Assembly (NCBI GenBank): GCA_963556145.1
Contig: OY744461.1
Span: 3,844,001-3,908,000 of the forward strand
DNA: 64,000 nt
Direction of reading: 5' to 3'
DNA from: Hygrocybe punicea
Taxonomy: Eukaryota > Basidiomycota > Agaricomycetes > Agaricales > Hygrophoraceae
Positions 54,701 to 64,000 of the stretch are shown in pieces. The translations under genes and the position numbers were made by a program. The notes beneath the pieces were generated by a model. The model ran no database searches. It had not been told where the DNA came from and saw only the letters and a list, made by a program, of their open reading frames with translations. Numbering within the stretch: the stretch's first letter is position 1; each line of letters begins with the position of its first letter.

Positions 54701-55668
54701 TATGGGACTCTGGGTATCGGTATTTCTCTATGTGTGTCTGGGGATCAGTGTTTTCTATATGGTATGTAGTATAAATGTGCTACTTTTATACTACTGAGAG
54801 GGATCCTGTGCTGTAGTAACTAAGTACTACAAGCAAAGGCTGTAAATGATAGGGGTGGAGTGGAGTGGAGGATAGAAAAAGTGCTATGTACTAGGAGACG
54901 GGAAATGAAGATACATGATATATAACTAGAAATGTACTGATTCCGGGTCGTTAGGGACATTGCATCTTGAGTAGGAACGATTCCGGAGGCAGAATCCGGA
55001 GCGGAATTGATAGAAAGAGTGGAATCGAGCGGAATCAATGATACAGGAATGGAAATGGACAGGAGCAGTGTCTGATATGAAGGGGAAATGGATCCACATG
55101 ATCCGGAGCCTCTACACCAAAGCTCGCTTGATGGCATACAAGATACCAGGGCAATCTTTAGTGAAGCAATGTGCTGACATCAATTCATGGAGCTTTGAGG
55201 GATGATGGAGTGACCAATGCAGGACAGATGAAAAAATAGGTGATTAATGATTTGGTAGAAACGCCAAGTCATCTCTCGACTGTAGGAAGAGTCAGAGCGA
55301 TGTTCTCAAGGCCGTTAAACTCAAGTTGAGGAGCATAACATTTTGCAGACTGAAGCGCAACTTGGGTGCCATCCAGGATGAGGCGTATGCTGTCATGGGA
55401 CCGAAATCAAAAAGGTCATCAATTGGCTGATCTGCTGCAATCTTCTGCAAGGTATGAACACCATAAATGAGCCTTTGACACAAAAGCCATAAACATGACT
55501 CACCTGCTCACATACCAGGGGCACTGAACTTGGAAGAAGACTAGTCTGAACATGAAGAGCAGCTCTTCTGTCATCATTTGCATGCCGATTTGTGGTATGC
55601 TGAGTCTGAGGAGTTTGGCCTTGAGGCCCATTCTTACAGCTGTGGGTGAAGCATGAGCACCAAGCCAT
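51723..55668 (-). pseudogene. Tnp2/CACTA-like transposase with DUF4218-like region, decayed
   Basis: A DNA transposase of the CACTA/EnSpm type. Pieces run in order on the minus strand: N-terminus from ATG 55668 (MAWCSCFTHSCKNGPQGQ, Cys motif, then ANDDRRAA); LTR-like insertion 54523-55116; SGIYCYDQGNGIKS, RWGWRAIQAGLE and DVDVHKIHQRFISLPCG; INIDWFQ with the candidate catalytic Asp, then HSTGAMYLTLCNLPHSIRHL across a 50-nt intron; VMVLPGPDELT; SHSIIQTNVSNLPASRK and CPSC; SRLPPSV then the DUF4218-like part SLRQHYETILEFSAAIRIL, ARMGCHLTPYYHFAMHLEP, CYGWWTYGYERNNGYLG, GGELEGTMMQGWW; and a C-terminal domain LWTLGPGYRLVFEYLHKLWAPHIC, EVSSFSHIWKGQQRYGA, DIPSFPW. Frameshifts and stops (for example before DVDVH) inactivate it. 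Confidence 0.8.
54523..55116 (-). mobile_element. Solo-LTR-like insertion in the Tnp2 gene
   Basis: The ends TGTAGACCC and CCTCTACA (minus strand TGTAGAGG ... GGGTCTACA) resemble those of the 924-bp LTR-like elements, but the interior differs. It carries repeated GGAATC words. It separates the N-terminal Tnp2 exon from the rest. No convincing duplication at the edges. Confidence 0.5.
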
Positions 55669-55849
55669 GGTTGGCACTCTCTGTTGGTGAGCATAGCTGA
55701 ACAGGTCACAGCTCAAGCTTAAGTGTACACGTATCTATTGATGAATTGAGGCACCTTGAGGCTAAGGTGTGCACATAAGACATGTAAATGTGTACTAAGT
55801 TCATGTGCACGTGTTAAGTCTACTTTGGGTATCGAGAATAATTGTTGTA

Positions 55850-56232
55850 CAGTATTCAATGGCTCCTTTGAACACAAAAAATTAACCTAAAATGCCACAG
55901 GTAGCCAATTATCTTGAACAAAATCTGAGTTGACCAAAAGTTGCTTATATATTTAAAGACCTCTCATACCAACTTTCAAAGAAATCTGTTAATATTTGAA
56001 TGTTTTATGATCAAAACATTAGTGTTCAAAGGAGTGATTAGATTTCTCTTTGCTTTGTGAATATTCAGTTTCTAATTTTATTGATAGTTCTGAATCAAAA
56101 TCAATATCCAGATAGGTTCAGATGATGCACTGAGAAAATTAGAACACTTTTTAGTAGTAGAAATCAGTACAGAATCAATTATATTAGGGTGTTCAAAAGA
56201 CTGGTAGTGTTCAAAGGAGTCATTGAACACTG
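55850..56232. mobile_element. 383-bp TA-flanked MITE
   Basis: The tips CAGTATTCAATGGCTCC and GGAGTCATTGAACACTG (28-bp inverted repeat) are flanked by TA (55848-55849, 56233-56234). A further inner GTGTTCAAAGGAGTGATTAG copy lies at about 56030. No coding capacity. Confidence 0.8.
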
Positions 56233-56234
56233 TA

Positions 56235-57370
56235 TATCCTGATAATATTGATAATTTTATCCGAGTATTCTCTCAGTTTATATTTCAGTGAATATTGAGT
56301 GTTTATCAAGTTTATTTTGGCTATATATCTTCAGACAGAAAATTTGACCAAAGTCCGGTGGTTTATAGCTCTAAACATCACTCATTTAACATAAAACATT
56401 CAAAGATTTTATCATCTAACACCTTAAAGATATCACTAACACCCTGGCCAAACCCTGCTCTACCCTAACCCTCAGGCTCAAACCCTGTTTGCAGCATTAC
56501 ATAATTTGGGCCTGAGGCCATAAAGGGGAAAACACCCTCAGGCCCAACAGTCTGTCTGGGTGACACTGTAGTGTTTGGTTCACTGCTAGTGTTCGGAGAG
56601 GCAATCCTGGTTCAGAATGTGTGCCTTTGTACTTGTTTGTACCTCAGCCAAACGCTAAATTCTGATGGTAGAAGGGTTGAAATCATAGTTAAAATGCCTT
56701 GCAAGCTGTAATAGTTGGACAAAAGCATAGCAGATAACAATGAATAGTGTATGATCAATAATAATTGTGGAAATTTTCCGATTTGCCTCATAAAAACCTT
56801 CAATATAGCTGGCTGCTGGGAGAATGTGACATGCTTTTCAGCCTTTTCTGGTCATTTCTGGTCATGTTCACTGTCATCTCCTGCATTCTGAGAATCTTTA
56901 TGGATAACTCACACAAGCACATTCCTTGTGTTTTAAAACTTGAGGATCCATCTAATAGACCTTATAAACAATATGTCCGGGACAGATGTTTGTCCCTGGC
57001 CCTAGATCTTCTTTGAGGCATTCATAAACAGGTGTTTTGAAAGTTTGAGAAACTTTTAAAATGTTCTGTCCCGAAGACTTTGCTTAATTATGTATTGTCT
57101 ATCATTTGTTCCACCAAAATTTGTGCTATACGAGGCTGCCATAGAAGTGACCATTACAATTCCATGTTAGTTGGAGTGCCACATCCTGGAAATATTCAAA
57201 CTCCGAATGAGCGTTGCCGGTCCGATTAAGGAACTGAGAATGTTTACGTAAGCTATAAGCGCATATGATGAGAAAATACTATTACGGTGACTACTAGTAG
57301 ACGCTCAAAACTTCCAAATTCTACCTTGATTCTTGAGAGCGTTCCTCATAATTCTTTCTCTACTTTCTGA
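56235..57370. other. Intergenic, nothing recognised
   Basis: No domain-bearing frame or inverted-repeat element was seen. 56380-56600 is locally rich in AACACC/CCCT words without forming a clear repeat. It would hold the promoter of the Hsp70-like gene; no box was identified. Confidence 0.35.
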
Positions 57371-57376
57371 ATCGGG

Positions 57377-60342
57377 ATGCCTGGAAGGGGCTCTGGAGAA
57401 CGATACGGGTGTTGTATTGGATGTTTCGGGGGGGAGCCTGTTCCTCCTCGGGCTCCTAGTCGAGGCACAGAAGACAAACCGAAAGCTGTTGTGGACTCGC
57501 AGCCAACTCCCCATCCTGGCACACGACCGATTCGCTCTGCGCCAATCCATGCCAATGGCGCACCAGGTAGCTTTTTTCAGAGGGACAAGTGGTCCTCACC
57601 GCAAAATCTGACATAGGTACACCAGTGATCACTACAAGTCCTCAGATAATGACATGGAGGGCCTCCAGGCATGTTCCGGTCGATGATGGTAAAATTTCTG
57701 TTTCGATTGATTTTGGTACGTGGTTTATATCCACACCTCTCGAAAGCTGCATAACACCCTTGCAGGCACGACGTTTTCGGGCGTTGTTAGTGAAATAATC
57801 TGTGGTTTGTTTACCTTGCATCTCATTTTTTCTTTTTCAGGCCTACGGTTCTTCGAGAATATCATCAGGACGAGTACAGCAGATTCTTCATTGGCCGGGC
57901 TCCCTTGAGACTTTCCGAAAAGTCCCTACGTGTCTTTTGTACGATGCAAATGGTCAGGTCCGTTCTTGGGGACTCGAAGCCAAGAATGCAAACCCCACGC
58001 CTGGGACTATATTATGCGAATGGTGCAGTTGGCTGTCCTCGAGGTAATCAATATGTCTATGCTTATCATTGTGCTTCTAGGTTCAAGCTGTTCTTGGAGC
58101 CGTATACACTTCGCGATAAACCAGTGATCGATCCTCGGCTGCCGCCAATACCTGTTCGTAATTCTTCGTTCAATCCATATCTTTCCGCTACTCACCAATC
58201 TAAACTTTACCAGCATGGCAAGACCGCCACCGACCTCATCGTCGATTTCCTTTCTTGTTTGTGGCAGTATGCTAAACGGCAGATCACCTTAGAAACTGGA
58301 GCTGTTGCTGACCTTAGTGAGTATTCTTGTTGCAGGCTTGTGCAGACTTTTGACTAATGTACGTTCTTCCATCAGATTCTGCCGACGTGTGGTTAACCGT
58401 CCCTGCTGCATGGGATGCAAAAGGCTGTGATATGATGCGAGAAGCCGCCATCAAGGCAGGTCTCGTCTCCTCAATCTCTCCAAACGACGGTGACTGGAGA
58501 AATCGACTCCGAATTATTACGTGCGCTTCAATTTTCACCCCCTCTTATCGTCCTAACGAACTTCTGAAGCGAACCAGAAGCCGCTGCAGTGCACTGTGCG
58601 CATCTCACGGATCTTCACAAACTTAAGCCTAGTCAGAATTTTATGATTTGTGACGCCGGAGGCGGGACTGTGGTGTGTTTATGATTCTATCTTACTTCGT
58701 TGTACCGTACAAACGACCTTGATTCGACAGGATTTGGCAGTTTACAAGATTGTTGGCGAAACCGCTGATCGTGGATTGGCTGAAATGGCGATACGCTCAG
58801 GTGCTAATTGCGGCTCCCTTTTCCTTGATTTCCGCTTCTTGGAACTCGTGAAGGCAATCCTCCGGGACCACCCTACTCATCTCGATGCCCCGAGTTTGTC
58901 GTATTTCAGGCGCTCGTTCAGTGACACTGACAAACTGGTGTATATGGGCGAAAGCGATGACGGTATGTTGTGCCTTATTGTCACCATTATCGTTACATTG
59001 AATGACGTACTAGAAAAACTCTTCTATTTCACGTGTTACAATGTGGATGATCCTCACGATCCCATGATAGGACTCATCAATGGTGAGCTCGTGATCCCAG
59101 GCATACTGTTGCGTCGAGAGGTTTTTGATCCGGTCATACATGAGGTGTGAATTATTTACATGAATCCTGTTCCACTCTGAATTTAGGTTCTTTTAGGTGC
59201 TCGAACTGATCGAGAAGCAGGAATTGAATGTTAAACAGAGAATCGATGCCCTCCTTCTCGTGGGAGGTTTCGCTGGTAGCGAGTATCTCCTTGCGAAGGT
59301 GAAGGTAGACTCTGCGAAACACATGGATCCTTCCCCAGTCAAATAACTTAGTTTTCAGGAGCGATTTGAATCTCGAATCAAAGTTATCGAGCGACCGTCG
59401 GATGCGGACGCTGCTACTGTTCGAGGTGCAGCGATGTACGGGCTATCTCCAAAACCATTGGTGTCAAGCGTGATTGCCCCTCGGTCGTACATACTGAAAG
59501 TAGGTCGTGAATCACTCCTTAGTCTTATTTCTGTAATGCGTCCATCTAACAGGTTAAACTCCCTGCTGAACCGGAAGATCATATGAGACGCCCGGCGTAT
59601 ATCACAACTGACGAGACTGGTGTGGAACAATGTGAAAACAGGTTAACCCACTCTTGCTCGTTTCGGCAATGCGGTCTATCGGGCTGACAAATTATTACGG
59701 TGATTAGACTGCAATATCTGGTTCAGAAAGGCGCGATATTACGCAAAGGGTGCGTGAAAATTGCACCGTCCATCTATCTCACTTACGCTAAACTTGACTA
59801 TATTTTGTAGTCAACGAATTACGACCAAATTCAGGTCTGTCACCTTGTTCCCACACACCTTGGCTGCAGTTGACAAGTTTGTGTTAGCAAATTCTCACGG
59901 TCAAGTCAAGGTATTCATTCGTTTCCCTCAAAAGCAACATAAGTTTGATTTGGCATCTGTTAAGACAGCGAATTTTTGGCTGTACTATACACTTCTAATG
60001 ATGATAAGACCATGAGATATGCCGACGAGGTGAGCCCGACATTCTATATGACGCCTTTGCGCAAAAAATCATGAGCTGTCGTCAGGGCGAGATCTTACAA
60101 TTGTGCCAGTGGACAGTGGACCTTGCTTCCTTGCCGACCTTCTTGAACAATGCGGCTATTGAACAACCGAATGGATTTTACACAGGTACAGATCGAGATA
60201 TTCATGCCCGTTGAAACGGTGTCACTGATTGGATTGTCCAGAATTTGAATTGGCGTTAGAATTAGACAGTGCTGAAGTTCGTGGAGTTTTGGTTTTCGAA
60301 GGTGATGTCTGGGGAAGAGTGGTTTTCGATTTTCTGAATTGA
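57377..60342 (+). CDS. Hsp70-superfamily (Hsp12A-like) ATPase, multi-exon
   Basis: An actin-like ATPase fold. The ATG at 57377 opens a Gly/Pro-rich N-terminal tail; exons 57377-57566, 57617-57715, 57766-57785 and 57841 onward join in frame. Phosphate-1 motif SIDFGTTFSGV is split over three exons, with a 20-nt microexon encoding most of it. Phosphate-2 motif ICDAGGGTVDLAVYK crosses an intron near 58671-58731. The adenosine motif is LLVGGFAGSEYL (about 59250-59290). Also seen: WLTVPAAWDAKG and RPSDADAATVRGAAMYGL. The substrate-binding part is short, ending GVLVFEGDVWGRVVFDFLN. Near 59910-59960 the predicted junction leaves a one-base phase problem, so either an unusual splice or a late frameshift exists. 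Divergent Hsp70s of this type are expanded in mushroom genomes; the client is unknown. Confidence 0.75.
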
Positions 60343-61660
60343 TTTGAGTTATCGAGTATATATGTTCATCCTTGCTTATCTTATTTAATAGTAGATCTTA
60401 ATTGTATCCACCTCCTTAGACTGGATTGCAATTGCTGTTGCTTGTTGGAGCCTGGTGTGGCTGTCAAATGCTATTCATAGAGGGATTTCACTGCTGTTTG
60501 GTCCTAGTGAACATGGGCGGGTAGCCTAGTAACCCTTGATTAAGCCAACCTGTAGGGTCTACACCGACCCGTATAACTTCTCTGGCAAATCCTTTGGTAT
60601 ACTGATTTCGTGACAATTCCAGTCTGACAAAGACTGGCCCTGTATATGTATGGAGGGTAGGCTGTAGTCTTCATTCTTGACTTCTGTTAGAAAAAATGGG
60701 CTCTAAAGATATAATGCAGACTCAGACTCAGTAAGAGGACTGATGCATATTTGAGTTACATCAGCAAAACAGCCATCAGCAAAACAGTACATGGCAGACC
60801 TGTGCAGATGTCCATAGAGCATAGACTCATAGACTACTTCTTATACTATCCAGAGCTGTACGGCTCTATGTAGCTCTATGTAGCACTTGACAATCTAAGC
60901 CATGTGTCTATGAGTGTCTATGAGTGTCTATAGCCTCTATGTTCACTTGCCATTTATCTATACATTCTACAGCAAAAAGGCTGTTTTGCTGATGTACCTA
61001 AAGATATAATGCACTATATACAATGTTAGAATAGATAATGTGGGGTATAAAAAGAATGGGATGTAAGGACTGACATTGGGAAATCGGGCCTATGTCCTAA
61101 GTCTGTGGAGATGGCATTGAATTCAAGTTTTTCAAGTTGAAAAAGAGAGAGAGTTATCTGTACCCTATTTTGAATGTACCTTACCAGTTTTCTGACCATG
61201 GAATGCCTCTGTTGTGTCCCAGTCAATTCAGCACAAGTGTAATCAAGTTGAATTCAAGTTTCTGAACTAACCCAAACACAGCCAATGGAAGCGAATCCAC
61301 AGCATATAATCATATTTCTAAACATAAAATCAAAACCTAAACCTATAAGCCAAGGTGCCAAGCCAATGTGCTGGGGCATCAAGGGTCCTTGAGTGATCGG
61401 TACAGTCATCTACTGGCCCTTGGGTTAATAAAATCTTTGCCGGAGTTGACCAAATATACTGTAAGTTTATGGGAAATTTCGTACCAGCCAATCACTGCAT
61501 GACCAAATAGTGTAGATATTTGAGCACAAATTTTAACTATCAGAGAGCATTTGAGCTGAATAAAGGCAGATCAGTGTCAAAGTCTCTTATCGATGATCAA
61601 ATGGGTCCTCGGGTCACAACACATCATGCTCCAAATTTGGTATGAATCATGATGAAACTC
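60343..61660. other. Intergenic with one MITE
   Basis: Apart from the element at 60759-60994, only short repeats were seen (GTGTCTATGA repeated near 60905). No gene could be supported. Confidence 0.35.
60759..60994. mobile_element. 236-bp TA-flanked MITE
   Basis: The tips CATCAGCAAAACAGCC and GGCTGTTTTGCTGATG are flanked by TA (60757-60758, 60995-60996). A second ATCAGCAAAACAG word follows the left tip, so the left end has a tandem duplication of the tip. A 16-bp direct repeat CTAAAGATATAATGCA occurs outside it at 60703 and 60998. Confidence 0.78.
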
Positions 61661-61668
61661 TAAATTGT

Positions 61669-63879
61669 TTAATCGTCAAGTTCCACGTCACTCTCCTCAT
61701 TGTCTCGCTCGCTGTCATTTCCATGCTCTGCACCTTGTTTTGGCTTCAGCAATGCTCTCTCAATAGGTCCCAACTTTGGCTTCCACCACAAGCACTTCCT
61801 CCTTTCTTCCTTGGCAGTATCATGCTCATCTTCCCACATCTGCAAGTCCTCCTTGTATCTTGCCCTTTGCATTGCTATGTGGGCCTTCCATTCATCATCC
61901 TGGATCTTCCATTCCATGAGCACCTCCTTGTAATTCACCCTTTGTAGTCTCCTCTCCTCCTTTGCCACAGCTTCCTGTTCTTGCCTTGTCTCCTGCTCCA
62001 CAACTGCATTGAAAAATGTTTCACCATCCATCAGCTTTGGCATGCCATCACCAAGTAGTTTTTATTTATTTCTTGACTTTTTCTTGTCCTCATTTGCCTG
62101 CACCTGTGCCTGTGCACGTTTCACATACATTCCCTGTAAAACTGTTGTAGCTTGCATTGTGACCATCAATGATTTCTGTTTCTTGTCCCGAGACTCAGCC
62201 TCTTGCAAGGCTTCTTGAAATTGTCACTCCTGGTCTGTCAAGGGTTCCATTTCCAGAAGATGGCTGTACTGACTCTGGCTCTTGAAAGGGGAAATCGTAG
62301 ATGGAGCAAAAGTAGGTGGGATTGAAGCAGCAGCCAGTGGTGAACTTGAGATGAGAAAGGAGGCCGATGATGATTCAAGTGTCTCGATTGCAGATCGGGC
62401 ATCTGATGAGGTCTGTGTCTGCACTTCAGAGTGGTTTTCTGTTTCTGCTTTATTTGCATCGGCGACCTTTAATTTCATTTCTTTGTCAATCAGATCTGAT
62501 ATCGCCTGGATTGGGGGGTCAATGGTATTGGAAGGATTCCACAAGTTGAAGTTTCCAAGCTTGGGGCCATGGTTTGCTCTGTTATCACCCCTGGATCAAA
62601 TGGAACAACCCCAGTCTTTCGAAAAGCAGCCTTGATGTTATCAGGGGTGAGGGCTGCCAGGTGAGCCTTCGCATACACTCCAAGGAAGTTGGTTTTGTCC
62701 ACTCTAACCCCATTCTCTCTTTTGAAGCAATCTCAGGCCTCACTCCATCACCATTTTGCCACACTGAAGATTACAATGTCAAGACCTTGGTAGGCATGTG
62801 TAGAATGCGATGGGTAGCAGAGAACATGAATGCTGTGCTTGCGAGCATATTCAAGGAAACCTCAGGTGAAGTGTGAGTTATGACCATCTACCAACAGAAG
62901 TCGCCGGTGACCAGCAGCCTTGGCCTTTGTATGCTTCTCGAAGTGCTTGATCATTCAATGCCAATTTCGCCATCTGTGTACCCTTTTTTTGGTATCCAAG
63001 CCTCCAGGTTTCCATAAGCATACATCAAAAAATCATCAAATCAACTACTCATGATGCATTAAGGGGATTATCTTGTTTCCATGATGTCTGATAACCCTCC
63101 CCTTTGAATATTACAGCATGGGGAATGCTTGTGCCATTGGCACATATGGTGACTATCATGGTGATATTCTCCCTTGTTCCACTCCATTGCTGATGCTGAA
63201 TGCTCTTTTCTGTAGGCCCAAAGACTCACTCCAACATCCCAATCCCCTCCTGAAAGCCAGACTCATTGGCACCAAAAATTAATGCATCTGGAATGGGTTC
63301 ATCACCATCTTCTCCCTCCACTGTCTCCTTAAAAAGCCTGAAGAAAGCCTCCTTTGTAACCAGATTGACTGCATGTGCACGAGAGTGGTCCAATGGATGA
63401 GACCAGAAAGGCTTGAGATGGCTGGAATATGGTTCACCAAATCAGTGTGTCCATTGCTTCCCAACACCCTCTTGTGGGAATCCGGAGTTTTGGCCATATT
63501 TTGCATAGCAGATTTCGTCAACATGCTCTTTGAGTCATTTATAGCTGAGGGGGAAGCCTTGTTCAGCCAAACTGATTGCATAGTCGACTACGACCTCTTC
63601 TTCTTCCTTGGTAAGCCAAGCTTTCCCTGCATTGAAGTCTCGGATACTCTGACGTCCTTTTGCTCGTGCCAGGATAGTTGTCCTTGATAGTTTGACAACC
63701 CATTTTGTAGTCTGGAAGCACTCTGCCTCCACTTCTTTGATAATGTTCCACACCCTCTTCGCACCAGATTCAGAATCCCTTTCAGCACATAATCTTTCCA
63801 CAGCAATCTTCTCCCATTCATCCTTGAGTTCAGCCTGTAGTCTCTGGGTCTGAGTTTTGGATTTTGCATGGCCAACCAT
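61669..63879 (-). pseudogene. Pogo/Tigger-like transposase (DDE_1), inactivated
   Basis: A cut-and-paste transposase. ATG 63879 opens MVGHAKSKTQTQRLQ; the DNA-binding part has GRQSIRDFNAGKAWLTKEEEE (20 residues or fewer matched to the family). The core follows in shifting frames: IFGANESGFQEGIG with Asn at the first catalytic Asp position (63265-63267), LLLVDGHNSHF with Asp (62886-62888), and YQGLDIVIFS with Asp (62778-62780), about 35 residues further on. A Ser/Gln-rich stretch (62224-62544) and a long charged coiled-coil tail (61669-62043: EERRLQRVNYKEVLMEWK ...) end the protein. Several stops and frameshifts separate the parts. The terminal repeats were not identified; one may lie beyond the window. 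Confidence 0.75.
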
Positions 63880-64000
63880 AGAATTGTTGAATGTGTGAAG
63901 AATAAATTTTCATCATTAAGAAATTAGTGTCTCAAAAAGGCAGGTGTGATGTGACATGCTGATTGCTCAAAAACCTGGTCTTGAATAGAGTTTTCATGTT

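Noticed and set aside
54523..55116. Target duplication for the LTR-like insertion in the Tnp2 gene
   Set aside because: TCTGT and CCAAA at the edges do not match.
56440..56500. CCCTAACCCT words as a possible telomere or interstitial telomeric repeat
   Set aside because: Only one or two imperfect copies, within other sequence.

Overview
This is eukaryotic, almost certainly fungal DNA. It most resembles a repeat-rich mushroom-forming basidiomycete (Agaricomycetes); the species cannot be told. The reasons are many short GT-AG introns of about 45-60 nt and transposon families typical of that group: a Helitron with a DUF6570-type front end, Tnp2/CACTA-like, KDZ, Tc1, pogo and hAT-like elements. 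No tRNA, rRNA or CRISPR array was seen. Most long open frames over 0.9-2.1, 7.6-9.6, 12.6-15, 18-19 and 20.7-23 kb are artefacts of triplet-periodic repeats, not genes.

Layout. 0-19 kb is a mosaic of one recurring repeat unit in at least four copies, two in each orientation. Each unit has a short exon, a 50-60 nt intron, a hypervariable triplet-array exon and a GTATGT donor. Some copies carry a 45-bp minisatellite, and some a 52-54 bp palindrome with CCTCGCGAA-type ends and an ATCAATTGAT-type centre. hAT-like elements with perfect 8-bp target duplications (13868-15206, 17220-18270), TA-flanked MITEs and a KDZ transposase remnant lie among them. 19200-26343 is a 7.1-kb TA-flanked Tc1-like element with 450-510 bp terminal repeats of the IR/DR type. 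It holds two convergent genes: a broken transposase, and a second protein with a SAM-like C-terminus. A hAT-like element sits in the transposase; that element itself carries a solo LTR, a 2-kb LTR element with 158-bp LTRs, and a palindrome-bounded array.

26649-about 34560 (minus) is a Helitron with a recognisable 3' hairpin and CTAG end. Its RepHel reading frame is open for 2222 codons except for one TGA, and it ends in a USP-like cysteine-protease domain. 35.5-44.7 kb holds four multi-exon genes in alternating orientation. They encode a Lys/Glu-tailed unknown protein, an ATP-grasp-like protein, a two-part unknown protein and a probable OB-fold protein. A 0.74-kb array of inverted, iteron-like 82-bp repeats separates the first two. 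44.8-46.2 kb is a non-autonomous relative of the Tc1 element, with an 849-bp foldback element in its right arm.

47.6-55.7 kb is a decayed CACTA/Tnp2-type region: a plus-strand partner gene, converging on a minus-strand Tnp2 transposase, both broken by LTR-like and hAT-type insertions. 57.4-60.3 kb is a multi-exon Hsp70-superfamily gene, the only gene that looks like an ordinary host gene. 61.7-63.9 kb (minus) is a pogo/Tigger-like transposase pseudogene. Across unrelated elements, most of the disabling changes I can interpret look like C-to-T or G-to-A transitions, many in CpG context, suggesting mutation of methylated repeats.
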